Below, one piece after another: positions 1 through 10,050 of a DNA stretch of 64,000 nucleotides. Position 1 is the first letter of the stretch. Every line of letters starts with the position of its first letter. The DNA is taken from positions 7,498,821-7,562,820 of the forward strand of contig OZ014417.1 of NCBI GenBank assembly GCA_963965975.1, read 5' to 3'. This DNA comes from Xestospongia bergquistia. Taxonomy: Eukaryota; Porifera; Demospongiae; Haplosclerida; Petrosiidae. A program made the translations under genes and the position numbers. Below the pieces are notes generated by a model that had not been told where the DNA came from, searched no databases, and worked only from the letters and a program-made list of their open reading frames with translations.

Positions 1-28
1 AATGACACCAGTAAAGTAGAGAACATAC

Positions 29-849
29 CTCATAGTCCCTGAAAGTCTCTGCCATAAAGATCCTCTTGTCTTTAAGTTCATGTAACTCTTGTACTCTCCT
101 CTTAAACTCAGGGTCAGTCCCTATAAAAATGAGGGGTAATTACAAATAGATTACAATGTGTCATTGTGCATAAGTGTTACCACTAATGAACATTTGGAAT
201 AATTGTATTGTGACAATCTATTACAGTGGAGATATAAATTGAATGAAAGGATAGAGATGGATGAACAAATAAAAATAAGATCTCAATAATAGGGAGTCGA
301 CCTTCTTTGATTTGTTTTAATTGTTCTTTTAATGCTGCTATTTTATCTCTGTAAGATCTATATCAAACAAAAGAGAAACAGAGCATGTGAAAACCATGAC
401 AGCAACATTAATTTTAATATCTATAACTCTCAAGAAGACTGGTCTATTCTCAATTAGTAGTTTCAAGGTGTCTCCATTCACACAAAGTAACAACAATAAC
501 ACATTTTAACACCTGCTAAATTTAAAAACAGATTGTAATACTTACCCACCACCAAGCTCTATATCTTCTTCCTCCATTTTGAACATTTCAGGCTCACTGG
601 CGTCCTCAGTGTCTAGAAATATAGGAAATACCAAACCAGTAGTAACTTTGGGTGGAGGAAGCCTTCAAAAGAAGCGTGGTGGGATAGTTCGACTAATTAA
701 TACGCTAATTAATTTCAACAAAGGCGGGTCAAGAGTAAACAAACATGGCAAGATGGTGTGGATTAGCTATTGTGCCTAAAAATACCTTCGTCAGTAGACG
801 AATGACGTCTCTTTCCAATGCTACGTAGATCATGGCTCTCAGCATCCAT
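29..849 (-). CDS. SUDS3: SUDS3 (Sds3-like Sin3/HDAC corepressor subunit), N-terminal part
   Basis: Four minus-strand exons splice in a continuous frame: 849-786 (ATG at 849), 612-546, 348-302 and 120-29. The donor after 29 is good, so the gene runs off the left edge. The product starts MDAESHDLRSIGKRRHSSTD and continues with EDTEDASEPEMF, matching the acidic DEDTEDASE motif of animal SUDS3. A coiled coil follows (DKIAALKEQLKQIKEGTDPE, then FKRRVQELHELKDKRIFMAE), corresponding to the SUDS3 segment with LKRQLQQLQEG. Family knowledge: Sds3/BRMS1 proteins scaffold the nuclear Sin3-HDAC complex and dimerise through this coiled coil. The start is supported by the human-like N-terminus and consistent phases (G|AC, GG|A, G|GG). 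BRMS1-type paralogues are less likely because of the EDTEDASE motif. The gene is head-to-head with Derlin. Confidence 0.85.
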
Positions 850-994
850 ATTTCTTTACTAATACGATACAATATGCACACTATTGCACAGATGACTTAC
901 AGCTGCATGTGCTGTAAATTAGAGGGTGTGGTAGCTTTCTATTTATGCGTATAAGGAAAATAATTAAAATATTGAAACTATAGAAATATTCAAG
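850..994. promoter_or_regulatory. Bidirectional promoter interval between SUDS3 and Derlin
   Basis: Only 145 bp separate the ATG codons of the divergent SUDS3 (849, minus) and Derlin (995, plus). Both transcripts must therefore start inside or very near this AT-rich stretch, which makes a shared promoter the simplest reading. No clear TATA box or initiator was identified. Confidence 0.55.
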
Positions 995-1574
995 ATGGCC
1001 CAACACATAAGAGATGAATTCTTTCAGATTCCAATAGTTACTCGGGTCTTCACATCAGCTTGTGTACTAACTACTGTAGCTGTGGTAGGTGCTCATCTAT
1101 CTGCTCCATAATATGTGCTATGTATTATATGAAGGATGGTTAATATTATTTGATTGTTATACTCATTGTCTCTTCTTGTTTCCTTCACAGCAACTCAATA
1201 TTGTATCTCCATTACTGTTACTGTATCATCCTCAACTAGTTTTGAAAGGAGAGGTATAATTTATTATTTATTCATTGATTATTGCCATAGAAACATATTG
1301 TGATTATGTCTATTAAAAGAGCCAAGGGTCTTGTAAGTATAGATGCAGTTATTATGAACTGTGTTAATAATTAGAGTTTGAATTATTGTCATTGTATGCA
1401 TGTTTACTGATTATGACCAATCAGAATTGTCCATGTCAATGAATCATGTGATCAATTTAATAGCCAGGTGCATTAATAGCTATATCATTGTATTATTATA
1501 TTAATATTTTTCGTTTTTGTTGTATAATGACTAATAGACAGTTAAATATAACACTTTTTATCGTTATTTTGTCA

Positions 1575-1605
<31 letters not shown>

Positions 1606-3280
1606 ATCTCTTTCTCTCAGATATGGAGACTGTTCACTTGTTTCTTATTTTTTGGATTTATAGGAATTGGTTTTTTCTTTAACATGATTTTTCTGTATCC
1701 ATTATAAAACACTTAATCATCTCTCTCTCTCTCTTTGTACATCCATTAATCATCTATGTCTGTCCATTCTTAACTCCTATATCATAGTTACCGATTTTGT
1801 CGTAAACTTGAAGAAGGATCATTTGCTGGTAAGACAGCTGACTTTCTTGTGATGATTCTTTTTGGAGCCACATTGACACTGGTAATTAACTAGTAATTAT
1901 TAAAAATAGTTATATTATATACTATTAATTAACTAGTAATTAGCCTGACATATTGTTAATTAACTGGATCACTGATATATTTATTCCCATATTAGTACTT
2001 AATTAATAATTAACTAACTGGAATATATTATTCATATTATTAATTAATTGGTAATTAACTGGATCATATGACATATTTCATTTTAAACTCAGTTATTTAT
2101 GATCTTTTGTAGATAGTAGCAACTTTCTTTGTCAATCTTCTTTTCCTGGGTGATGCCCTTACTACAATGATTGTCTATGTTTGGAGTCGACGTAATCCTT
2201 ATGTACGATATACTTTTTTCGGACTCTTTAATTTTCAAGCTCCTTATCTTCCATGGATTTTAGTATTACTCTCTGTTTTGTTCAATGGTTCTATTATAGG
2301 AGATTTAGTAGGTAAGTTAACTTGTATAGTAGAATTGTTCCTTTGGGAGAACTACCATAAGTAATGTCTAACATCAGTACTTACCATAGTGACCTTTTAT
2401 TAGTAAGCTCCTGACTAGTACTGAGTTGGGATATTGTTAATAACTTTATGAACAAATGTACCCAATTACCATTACATCATAATTACCTCAATACTATTAC
2501 CATTATTATCACCATGAAACAATTATTATTACCCATTACTTACAAATGTACCCAATTACCATTACATCATAATTACCTCAATACTATTACCATTATTATC
2601 ACCATGAAACAATTATTATTACCCATTACTTACAAGTGTACCCAATTACCATTACATCATAATTACCTCAATACTATTACCATTATCATCACAATGAAAC
2701 AATTATTATTACCCATTACTTACAAGTGTACCCAATTACCATTACATCATAATTACTGACAACAAAGCAACCTATAGTACTTATTAGAAAGATGACCATC
2801 TCAATGTTAGGAAGAAAATGCATGATCATCATCTAACTTCAACTGTTACTTGTTGTCTTTCTCTAGGAATTGCTATTGGTCACTTGTATTATTTCTTGAT
2901 GGATGTTTTCCCTAACAAACCAGGTGGATTCTATATTATCAAGACACCACAATTCATGTAAGAATACTTACTTGTATCTTCTCAGAAAGACATACTTCAT
3001 ATATGTAACTAACCTAAGTACTATCATTAGATTATATGCTATATTTACAAAGTCAAGTTAACAGAAATGAAAGATATTAATTCAGTCTTTTAAAGTGTTA
3101 TTATAATATATACTTTATTTTCTCGACAAAAGTGAAACTGATTTTTTTTTCATTAGGAAATATTTATTTGACGGTCCTCAACATGATCCTAACTACGCTC
3201 CATTACCAGAGGATAGACCAGGTGGATATGACTGGGGAGATGGCAGACCATTAGGACAACAACAACAACAACAACAATAA
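995..3280 (+). CDS. DERL2: Derlin-2/3-like ERAD membrane protein (complete, 7 exons)
   Basis: Exons are 995-1084, 1191-1253, 1621-1694, 1788-1881, 2113-2311, 2867-2957 and 3157-3280. All have GT-AG borders and joining phases and give 244 aa, close to the length of human Derlin-2. Diagnostic segments are [17 protein letters not shown] near the N-terminus, [12 protein letters not shown] (the WR rhomboid-pseudoprotease motif), [40 protein letters not shown], and C-terminal [20 protein letters not shown]. The tail ends in a polyglutamine run. Family knowledge: Derlins are multi-pass ER proteins that help retrotranslocate misfolded proteins with p97/VCP. The stop codon overlaps an AATAAA hexamer (3277-3282), a possible polyadenylation signal. 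Intron 5 carries a 93-bp tandem repeat and introns 2 and 3 carry TC runs. A disabled partial copy lies at 7536-9560. Confidence 0.95.
2454..2757 (+). repeat. 93-bp tandem repeat in Derlin intron 5
   Basis: A roughly 93-bp unit beginning near CAAATGTACCCAATTACC is repeated about 3.3 times almost without change. The homologous intron of the pseudo-Derlin (around 8883-8970) has a single unit. The array therefore expanded in copy 1 or collapsed in copy 2 after duplication. The open frame through it is a repeat artefact. Confidence 0.85.
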
Positions 3281-3433
3281 ATGATAAGATATTCATAAAT
3301 TTAGTTCCATCTCATCAATTTTATAAGTGAATGTACTGTACTTTTCATACTAATATGGAGCAGGTGTGAAATACACTTAACAAAATATCACAAGTATTCA
3401 TTTCTTATACAATAATTGTAAAAGTACAACACA

Positions 3434-3900
3434 AATGTTAAAACTATTGCTATCTTTGTTTAAAAAGCAAAGTGTCCATTGATTGACAAATAGAAGATAA
3501 CTAACTGTTATAATGTTATTTTTCATAAATCTTTATCGGTCAGGAAATATGGCTATTCTAATCTGGAACAAATTTATAATGTTTTAGGTATTTTTAATGA
3601 GGAAGGTATAAAAGTTTCTATTTCTCGTCCCAAACTTTTAGAACCATTTTTACAACCACTTTTAAAGAGCCAGAATCTAGTTTAGCAGTTGCTTTTGAAA
3701 AATTAAATGGTTTTAAGCCTGAAGTTTTATGTGAATACTGTGACGTCCCTTCTATTCATGAACTAGTAAAGGAGATCCATTCACACAAGTCCTCTCTTCC
3801 TCGTTCATCTACAAAAGCAGCTACATCATCTTGCTCTGGGGGACCCTTTTCTTTATCAGCAACTTCAACTAATACACTGCAGTCTTTACACTATTGAGGG
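3434..3900 (+). pseudogene. Degenerate fragment of the LOTUS-like N-terminal repeat of the NO VEIN-like gene
   Basis: The sequence is clearly homologous to exon 1 of the gene at 10051. Its 5' half (from TTAAAACTATTGCTATC) follows LOTUS-like repeat 1 (10090-10250). Its 3' half, from the GAGGAAGGTATAAAAGT segment through the post-repeat linker, follows repeat 2 (10980-11240). It is broken by small indels (for example the extra bases in AAAAAGCAAAGTGTCC), an in-frame TAG soon after the conserved ATTGACAAA, and frame changes near 3660-3680. There is no start codon or promoter: the segment equivalent to about 9700-10085 is missing. It sits just downstream of intact Derlin, as the intact gene sits downstream of pseudo-Derlin, so both came from one duplicated block. 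Confidence 0.85.
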
Positions 3901-4440
3901 TAGTTTCCATACCATTATTACCATATTACATGTACATGCTAGCTATTTGTGGTAACTTGACTAACCTAACTGGACTTGAATCAGCTAGTGCCAGCTTTCA
4001 CAAATCTGGATTTTAAAATGTACCATTTCTTGCTCTCAATTCAGTTCTAATTTGATAAAATTATACATTAACCATTTAAACATGTTGCTGTATTACATGT
4101 AAATCTATTGCAACTGATAAATAAACTTGAATTTTAACAATTAAACACAAAAATAAAATAAAAATTTAAGAAATAAGTTGATTGAAATAACTGATAGGAC
4201 AACTATAGTCAAATTATAGCCAAATTTTAAGTTTCTAACAAAATACCTCCTATCATTGTTTTGTTTATCGACTGATCAATCATAGCTACATAACATCCAT
4301 AGATATGAAGAGTTCTTTTGACACTCCCTCTTAATACTCTTGTTCTTGACACATTCTATTCTATATTTTTAGTGGAACACTAAAACGGAAAGAGTCAGTC
4401 AAAGGAGGGAGAGAGTCCAGTCAAAGGATCAAAGGTCTCC

Positions 4441-4540
4441 AGCCAATGAGAATTCACATATTGAATAGGCGGGAAAATATGACGAGCACACACCTAGGAA
4501 GGAACAACAAACGCGTGACCACTACTATTTTGGCGGGAAA
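4441..4540. promoter_or_regulatory. Candidate promoter: CCAAT plus two E2F-like sites
   Basis: A CCAAT motif (about 4443) is followed by two exact GGCGGGAAA motifs at 4468-4476 and 4532-4540, which match the core of the E2F consensus (TTTCCCGCC on the other strand). They are separated by 55 bp in an otherwise AT-rich stretch. No gene start was found on either side, so the target is unknown. Confidence 0.3.
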
Positions 4541-4629
4541 TATTACATTGCACACGTAAAGAGAACAGCAAGACATTGATAGATTTTTAATTAATTATTA
4601 AAAAAATAATTAATTAACTGGTATAGCTT

Positions 4630-4945
4630 TTTGCTAAAAACATTAATAATAATATGATACAAATTAATATTAAAGTTCTTTTAATTTAAAAAAAAAAAAA
4701 TTAACAATAATGATAAATGATCTATGCTAAAAACATTAATGATAATTTTAAAAAAAGAATTAACAATAATGATAAATGATCTATGCTAAAAACATTAATG
4801 ATAATATGATACGAACTAAAGAATTAACAATAATGATAAATGATCTATGCTAAAAACATTAATGATAATATGATACGAACTAATATTAATAAAGTTCTTT
4901 TACTTAAAAAAAACAATTAACAATAATGATAAATGATCTATTAGT
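4630..4945 (+). repeat. Irregular AT-rich tandem repeat
   Basis: The blocks GCTAAAAACATTAATGATAA and TTAACAATAATGATAAATGA recur four to five times with spacings of about 60-90 bp. Confidence 0.7.
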
Positions 4946-5227
4946 TGTAAAAAGATTACTAAGATATTCAGTGTCTATTGTAGTTGCAAAAAACTCAATT
5001 CTTAACAATCTCAATTTTTATGAAACAAATTCAAAGTTAAAAAGTTATAGAATGTTTAATTTGAAGATTAATAAATAATTTTAACTGAAGATTGACTTTT
5101 GACAAAGTTTAGATTAAAAAATGTTTTTGAGAACTTCAAAGCAATATCCAAAAATAAAGTATAAAGAAAAACATTGAAAATAACAAAAAAAAAAAGTAAA
5201 AATTAAAATAAGACAGTCTCCATTGTT

Positions 5228-5306
5228 GAAGAGTCCCAAGAGCCTTCCAGTCAGTCCACAAGAGCCCTCCAGTCAGTCCACAAGAGTCTTCCAGTCAGTC
5301 CACAAG
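5228..5306 (+). repeat. Short tandem repeat, unit about 27 bp
   Basis: Three near-identical copies of a unit containing TTCCAGTCAGTCCACAAGAG. Confidence 0.8.
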
Positions 5307-5556
5307 TAGAGAACATAGAGGAAGAAAAATTAAGTTAGCTGGAACAACTGGATTACTAAAGAATGAATGGATGGATGGAGAGGTAGCTCACCTTTTCAAC
5401 TGTGCTGCTCCTGCAGGGAAAGGAAAAGAGTAGTCATAACTGAACTGGTGACAATGAATGGATAGAGAGTGAAGAGAGACAGAGGAAGTGAAAAAGGACT
5501 ACCAACCTACACACACACACACAGCACACACACACGCACTCTAGAAGATCAGAGGT

Positions 5557-5618
5557 TCCCCCCGCCACCTGGCGGCCTTGGATATTAAAAAAATTTTTTT
5601 TGGCCGCCAGGCGGCGAG
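5557..5618. repeat. GC-rich imperfect inverted repeat (hairpin)
   Basis: The arms read CCACCTGGCGGCC and GGCCGCCAGGCGG, with C-rich and G-rich outer ends that also pair. They enclose a loop that is itself an A-run/T-run palindrome. This is strikingly GC-rich for the surroundings and would form a stable cruciform or RNA hairpin. Confidence 0.75.
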
Positions 5619-5776
5619 GGGAATATGATTTTTAGAGATTGTATGAGTGTGTGTATGGTGTAGATAGGCTAGATAGCCCAAAATAAAATTTAAAAAAAAA
5701 ATAAAAGAAGAGGAAAGAAGGCTTGAAGGAAGACAGGAAAGAGTCCAGTGAGTAGGAGAGCGACTCATCTTTTACA

Positions 5777-5905
5777 TCCAGAGAACATCAGAGAAGAGCA
5801 GTCAAGAACATCAGAGAAGAACAGTCAAGACCATCAAAGAAGAACAGTCAAGAACATCAGAGAAGAACAGTCAAGACCATCAAAGAAGAACAGTCAAGAA
5901 CATCA
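5777..5905 (+). repeat. Short tandem repeat, unit about 23 bp
   Basis: Units of the form AACATCAGAGAAGAACAGTC and ACCATCAAAGAAGAACAGTC follow one another five to six times, forming a two-variant array. Confidence 0.8.
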
Positions 5906-6042
5906 AGCCAATCAGTAAGAACATCCAAGTTGAGTCCTGTAGAAACGAAGGGTGAAAATAAAAATCTTTACATAAACAAAGAATTAAAAAATTTAAAAAA
6001 AAAAGAAAATAAATAAATAAAGATGACATAACTAAAAGAAAA

Positions 6043-6170
6043 AGATGATCCAGCGAAGTGACGAGATGATCCAACGATGAGGCGAGTCGATCCAACGAAG
6101 TGATGATCCAACGATGAGGCGAATCGATCCAACGAAGTGACGAGATGATCCAGCGACGAAGCGAGTCGTA
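6043..6170 (+). repeat. Tandem GATGATCCAACGA repeat
   Basis: GATCCA-GCGAAG/ACGATG-GCGAGT modules recur, alternating in two variants, across about 130 bp. Confidence 0.75.
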
Positions 6171-7002
6171 GAGAATATAGAAGCATGAAAAATGGAGTAC
6201 CATTTATATTATCAAGAAGTCTTTCTCACGCTTCAATTTGACAATCAGTCAAGAAAGCTCGTGAAAATTTTGTCACCTCCACCACCACCCACGTGACCAA
6301 CGTTAATTGAATTTTAATTGATCTAATTAACAATTAATTAAAGTCTTCAACAGTACTTCAACTATTCTGCAACTTGTTACTGGAAAGAAATATATTTGTA
6401 ATACAATGTCTATATGTGATATAGGGCACAATATTTCTGTCAGAAAATTCCAAACTAGTCAGTTTAATGGTCTCAAAGTCATTTTCTGTTGCAATATGTG
6501 TATATCAATATATTATTATGAATTAGTGAAACTAGTGCATGAATGTAGGAGACAGCTATCACAGTGTATCCCACTAGTTGTTTGTAGGAACTCAGATCTG
6601 CCAGTGCTATATAGTAGCTTGGAGAGAAATCCTATATTTGTAAAGGTTGTGGGAATGGTTTCGCACAGTGTAGAATTCTTACATTAAAATAATGTGTTGA
6701 GAATTTATAAATCCTACAATAGATATAATAAATACTAACAGAGATTTATAAAAACATAGACTATCAGTACTATAAGCCTATTGATTTAATTATGTATCAA
6801 TATAATAATAATCTTGGTGTTGTTTAAAAAAACATTAACAATAGAAATACATGTAATATAACAGTATGTGTTACTATTAATAGCATGTTACTATTTATAG
6901 CACAAGCACATGGTCTATAAGTACAAATTTTAACCTTATATGGAGGTCAGATGTGTATGTGTTGTTATCGTACATGAAGATGGATATTTGACACTGGAGT
7001 GT

Positions 7003-7526
7003 TTAGACCATATGATCTGTATCCTTTGGAACTGGACAGGGAGAAGGGGAGAGAGAGAGAGAGAGAGAGAGAGATAACATAGGTTAATTTACTAGTCCTC
7101 ATCTTACCATTCGAATATTTCTTTCCATCTTTTAAATGTTCCATCATTGTTCTTTCCTTATACATATTGCCCTGAAAAAAGAAGGTACATATATTAAAAT
7201 ATAAAACGGAATAGATGGTCAATTAATAACAATGGTCAATTAATAACAATAACATGGTAATGGATCTATAAATTTATCAATGGATCTATAATTGTGGTAA
7301 TGGATCTATGATATAGTAATAAAATCTAATTATAATCAATGGATGCTTATTTGAATTATATTGTTTTGATTGTCTTGGCAGATTCATTTTTAACCCTAAA
7401 TTTGCTAGACTGCTTGCTAAATTGTTAATTTTGATAGCAATGGATTTCTTTTATTAGTTCATAAAGTGATAGGTATTTTCCACAAATGGAGGACAGGCCT
7501 AGGCTTACTTGGTACTTCCAACTCAT
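7003..7526 (-). CDS. Possible small spliced ORF (36 aa), unidentified
   Basis: Three minus-strand segments join in frame: 7526-7509 (MSWKYQ, then a GTAAGC donor), 7171-7108 (after a T-rich TTTTTTCAG acceptor; GNMYKERTMMEHLKDGKKYS) and 7031-7003 (after CTGTCCAG; PKDTDHMV then TAA). The middle segment looks coding, with a charged amphipathic composition and clean splice borders. The product is very short and I do not recognise it. It could be the end of a longer transcript or chance. It starts about 10 bp from the breakpoint of the pseudo-Derlin duplication. Confidence 0.2.
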
Positions 7527-7535
7527 CTCCGCACT

Positions 7536-9560
7536 ATAGTTGTGGTAGGTGCTCGTCTATCTGCTGCATAACATGTGCTATGTATTATATGAAGGATGGT
7601 TAATATTATTTGATTGTTATACTCATTGTCTCGTCTTGTTTCCTTCACAGCAACTCAATATTGTATCTCCATTGCTGTTACTGTATCATCCTCAACTAGT
7701 TTTGGAAGGAGAGGTATAATTTATTATTTATTCATTGATTATTGCCATAGAAACATAATTATTGTGATTATGACTATTAAAAGAGCCGAGGGTCTTGTAA
7801 GTATAGATGCAGTTATTATGAACTGTGTTAATAATTAGAGTTTGAATTATTGTCATTGTATACATGTTTACTGATTATGACCAATCAGAATTGTCCATGT
7901 CAACGAATCATGTGATAGCCAGGTGCATTAGTATTTAATAACTATAATTATCATTGTATTATTGTTATTGTTGTTTCCTTTTTGTTGTATAATGACCAAC
8001 AGACAGTTAGAGACCCTTCTTTTGTGAATCTCTCTCTCTCTCTCTCAGATATGGAGACTGTTCACTTGTTTCTTATTTTTGGTTTTATAGAAATTGGTTT
8101 TTTTTTCTTTAACATGATTTTTCTGTATCCATTATAAAACACTTAACCATCTCTCTCTCTCTCTCTGTACATCCATTAATCATCTATGGCTGTCCATTCT
8201 TAACTCCTATATCATAGTTACCGATTTTGTCGTAAACTTGAAGAAGGATCATTTGCTGGTAAGACTGCTGACTTTCTTGTGATGATTCTTTTTGGAGCCA
8301 CATTGACACTGGTAATTAGCTAGTAATTATTAAAAATAAGATACTATTAATTAACTAGTAATTAACCTGACATATTGTTAATTAACTGGATCACTGATAT
8401 ATTCCCTTATTGTTACTTAATTAATAATTAACTAGTTGGAATATATTATTCATATTATTAATTAATTGGTAATTAACTGGATCATATGACATATTTCATT
8501 TTAAACTCAATTATTTATGATCTTTTGTAGATAGTAGCAACTTTCTTTGTCAATCTTCTTTTCCTGGGTGATGCCCTTACTACAATGATTGTCTATGTTT
8601 GGAGTCGACGTAATCCTTATGTACGATATACTTTTTTCGGACTCTTTAATTTTCAAGCTCCTTATCTTCCATGGATTTTAGTATTACTCTCTGTTTTGTT
8701 CAATGGTTCTATTATAGGAGATTTAGTAGGTAAGTTAACTTGTATAGTAGAATTGTTTCTTTGGGAGAACTACCATAAGTAATGTCTAACATCAGTACTT
8801 ACCATAGTGACCTTTTATTAGTAAGCTCCTGCCTGACTAGTACTGAGTTGGGATATTGTTAATGACTTTATGATGTAATGATTGCAATTACCATTACATC
8901 ATAATTACCTCAATACTATTACCATTACCATCACAATGAAACAATTATTATTACCCATTACTTACAAATATATCAATAGTAACAAAAACGTTGTAATTAA
9001 TTACATATTAATTACTCAATTACTGACAATAAAGCAATCTATAGTACTTATTAGAAAGGTGACTATCTCAATATTAGGAAGAAAATGCATGATCATCATC
9101 TAATTTCAGCTATTATTTTTCTAACTTCAAATGTTACTTGTAGCCCTTCACAATATTCAATGAGACTTGTCTTTCTCTAGGAATTGCTGTTGGTCACTTG
9201 TATTATTTCTTGATGGATGTTTTCCCTAACAAACCAGGTGGATTCTATATTATCAAGACACCACAATTCATGTAAGAATACTTACTTGTATCTTCATATA
9301 TGTAACTAACCTAAGTACTATTATTAGATTATATGCTGTATTTACAAAGTCAAGTTACAGAAATGAAACATATTAATTCAGTTTCTTAAAGTATTATTAT
9401 AATATATACTTTATTTTCTCGACGAAAGTGAAACTGATTTTTATTTCATTAGGAAATATTTATTTGACGGTCCTCAACATGATCCTAACTACGCTCCATT
9501 ACCAGAGGATAGACCAGGTGGATATGACTGGGCAGACCATTAGGACAACAACAACAATAA
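7536..9560 (+). pseudogene. Derlin pseudogene (partial tandem copy lacking exon 1)
   Basis: Homology to the Derlin gene starts abruptly at 7536, about 12 bp before the end of exon 1, and runs through introns and exons to past the stop. Exon equivalents are 7651-7713, 8049-8124, 8218-8311, 8531-8729, 9181-9271 and 9453-9560. It is disabled in several ways. There is no first exon or start. In exon 3 one T is lost in the TTATTTTTGG run and three are gained after ATTGG (76 nt instead of 74), giving a frameshift and a TAG. Exon 7 has a 7-nt loss that brings a TAG forward at 9541. Other exons and splice sites are intact, so the decay is fairly recent. Transcription from the upstream side cannot be excluded. 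Confidence 0.9.
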
Positions 9561-10050
9561 CAATAAATGATAAGATATTCATAAATTTAGTTCCATCTCA
9601 TCATTTTTATAAGTGAATGTAATGTACTTTTCATACTAATATTCTTAACAAGATAGTACAAGTATTCATTTCTTATACAATAGTTGTAAAAGTACTATAG
9701 TACAGTAATAACGTGTCATACTAATGCTCTTCTCAGGTAATAGTCATATGCCGTACCAGGTAGTTACCAGGCATTTGATCATGTGATGTAGTTGCTAGGT
9801 AGTGTAGTTATTTTAATGGTTATTATTTTGGGAGGTAACATTGTTAGTAGTCTTGTCAGCAAAAAGTCAGTCAATTCTCAGGATTATCGTTATTGGTTTT
9901 GTTACTTCTGATGAAGTGAACTGTAAGTTCATATTTTTAGTTTTTGATGAATTTTGAGGTTCCAAGAGTAGTTCTTAATATTCATTACTTAGTGACTCGT
10001 GAATAACTTCTCAAGACTCGACTCAATTTCTCTCTTGAGCTGAGCTGTGG
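9561..10050 (+). promoter_or_regulatory. Upstream region of the first NO VEIN-like gene
   Basis: About 490 bp separate the Derlin pseudogene from the ATG at 10051. The first 130 bp are homologous to the 3' flank of intact Derlin (3281-3430). The remainder is unique and should hold the promoter and 5' UTR. No defined element was recognised. Confidence 0.35.

Larger units (their letters stand above)
3901..7002. other. Gene-poor, repeat-rich spacer
   Basis: No convincing gene was found. The region holds AT-rich imperfect repeats (4630-4945), CCAAT and E2F-like sites (4441-4540), several short tandem arrays (5228-5306, 5777-5905, 6043-6170) and a GC-rich hairpin (5557-5618). A 93-codon open frame at 6406-6687 has no recognisable motif or splice context and was not called. 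Confidence 0.5.

Noticed and set aside
2448-2759. 103-codon repetitive open frame
   Set aside because: It is the translation of the 93-bp tandem repeat inside Derlin intron 5; the period is a multiple of three, so it stays open by chance.
5880-6203. Minus-strand frames with RWIISSLRWI repeats
   Set aside because: Generated by the GATGATCCAACGA tandem repeat.
6406-6687. 93-codon frame with several cysteines
   Set aside because: No recognised motif, no start context or partner exon, and located in repeat-rich spacer.
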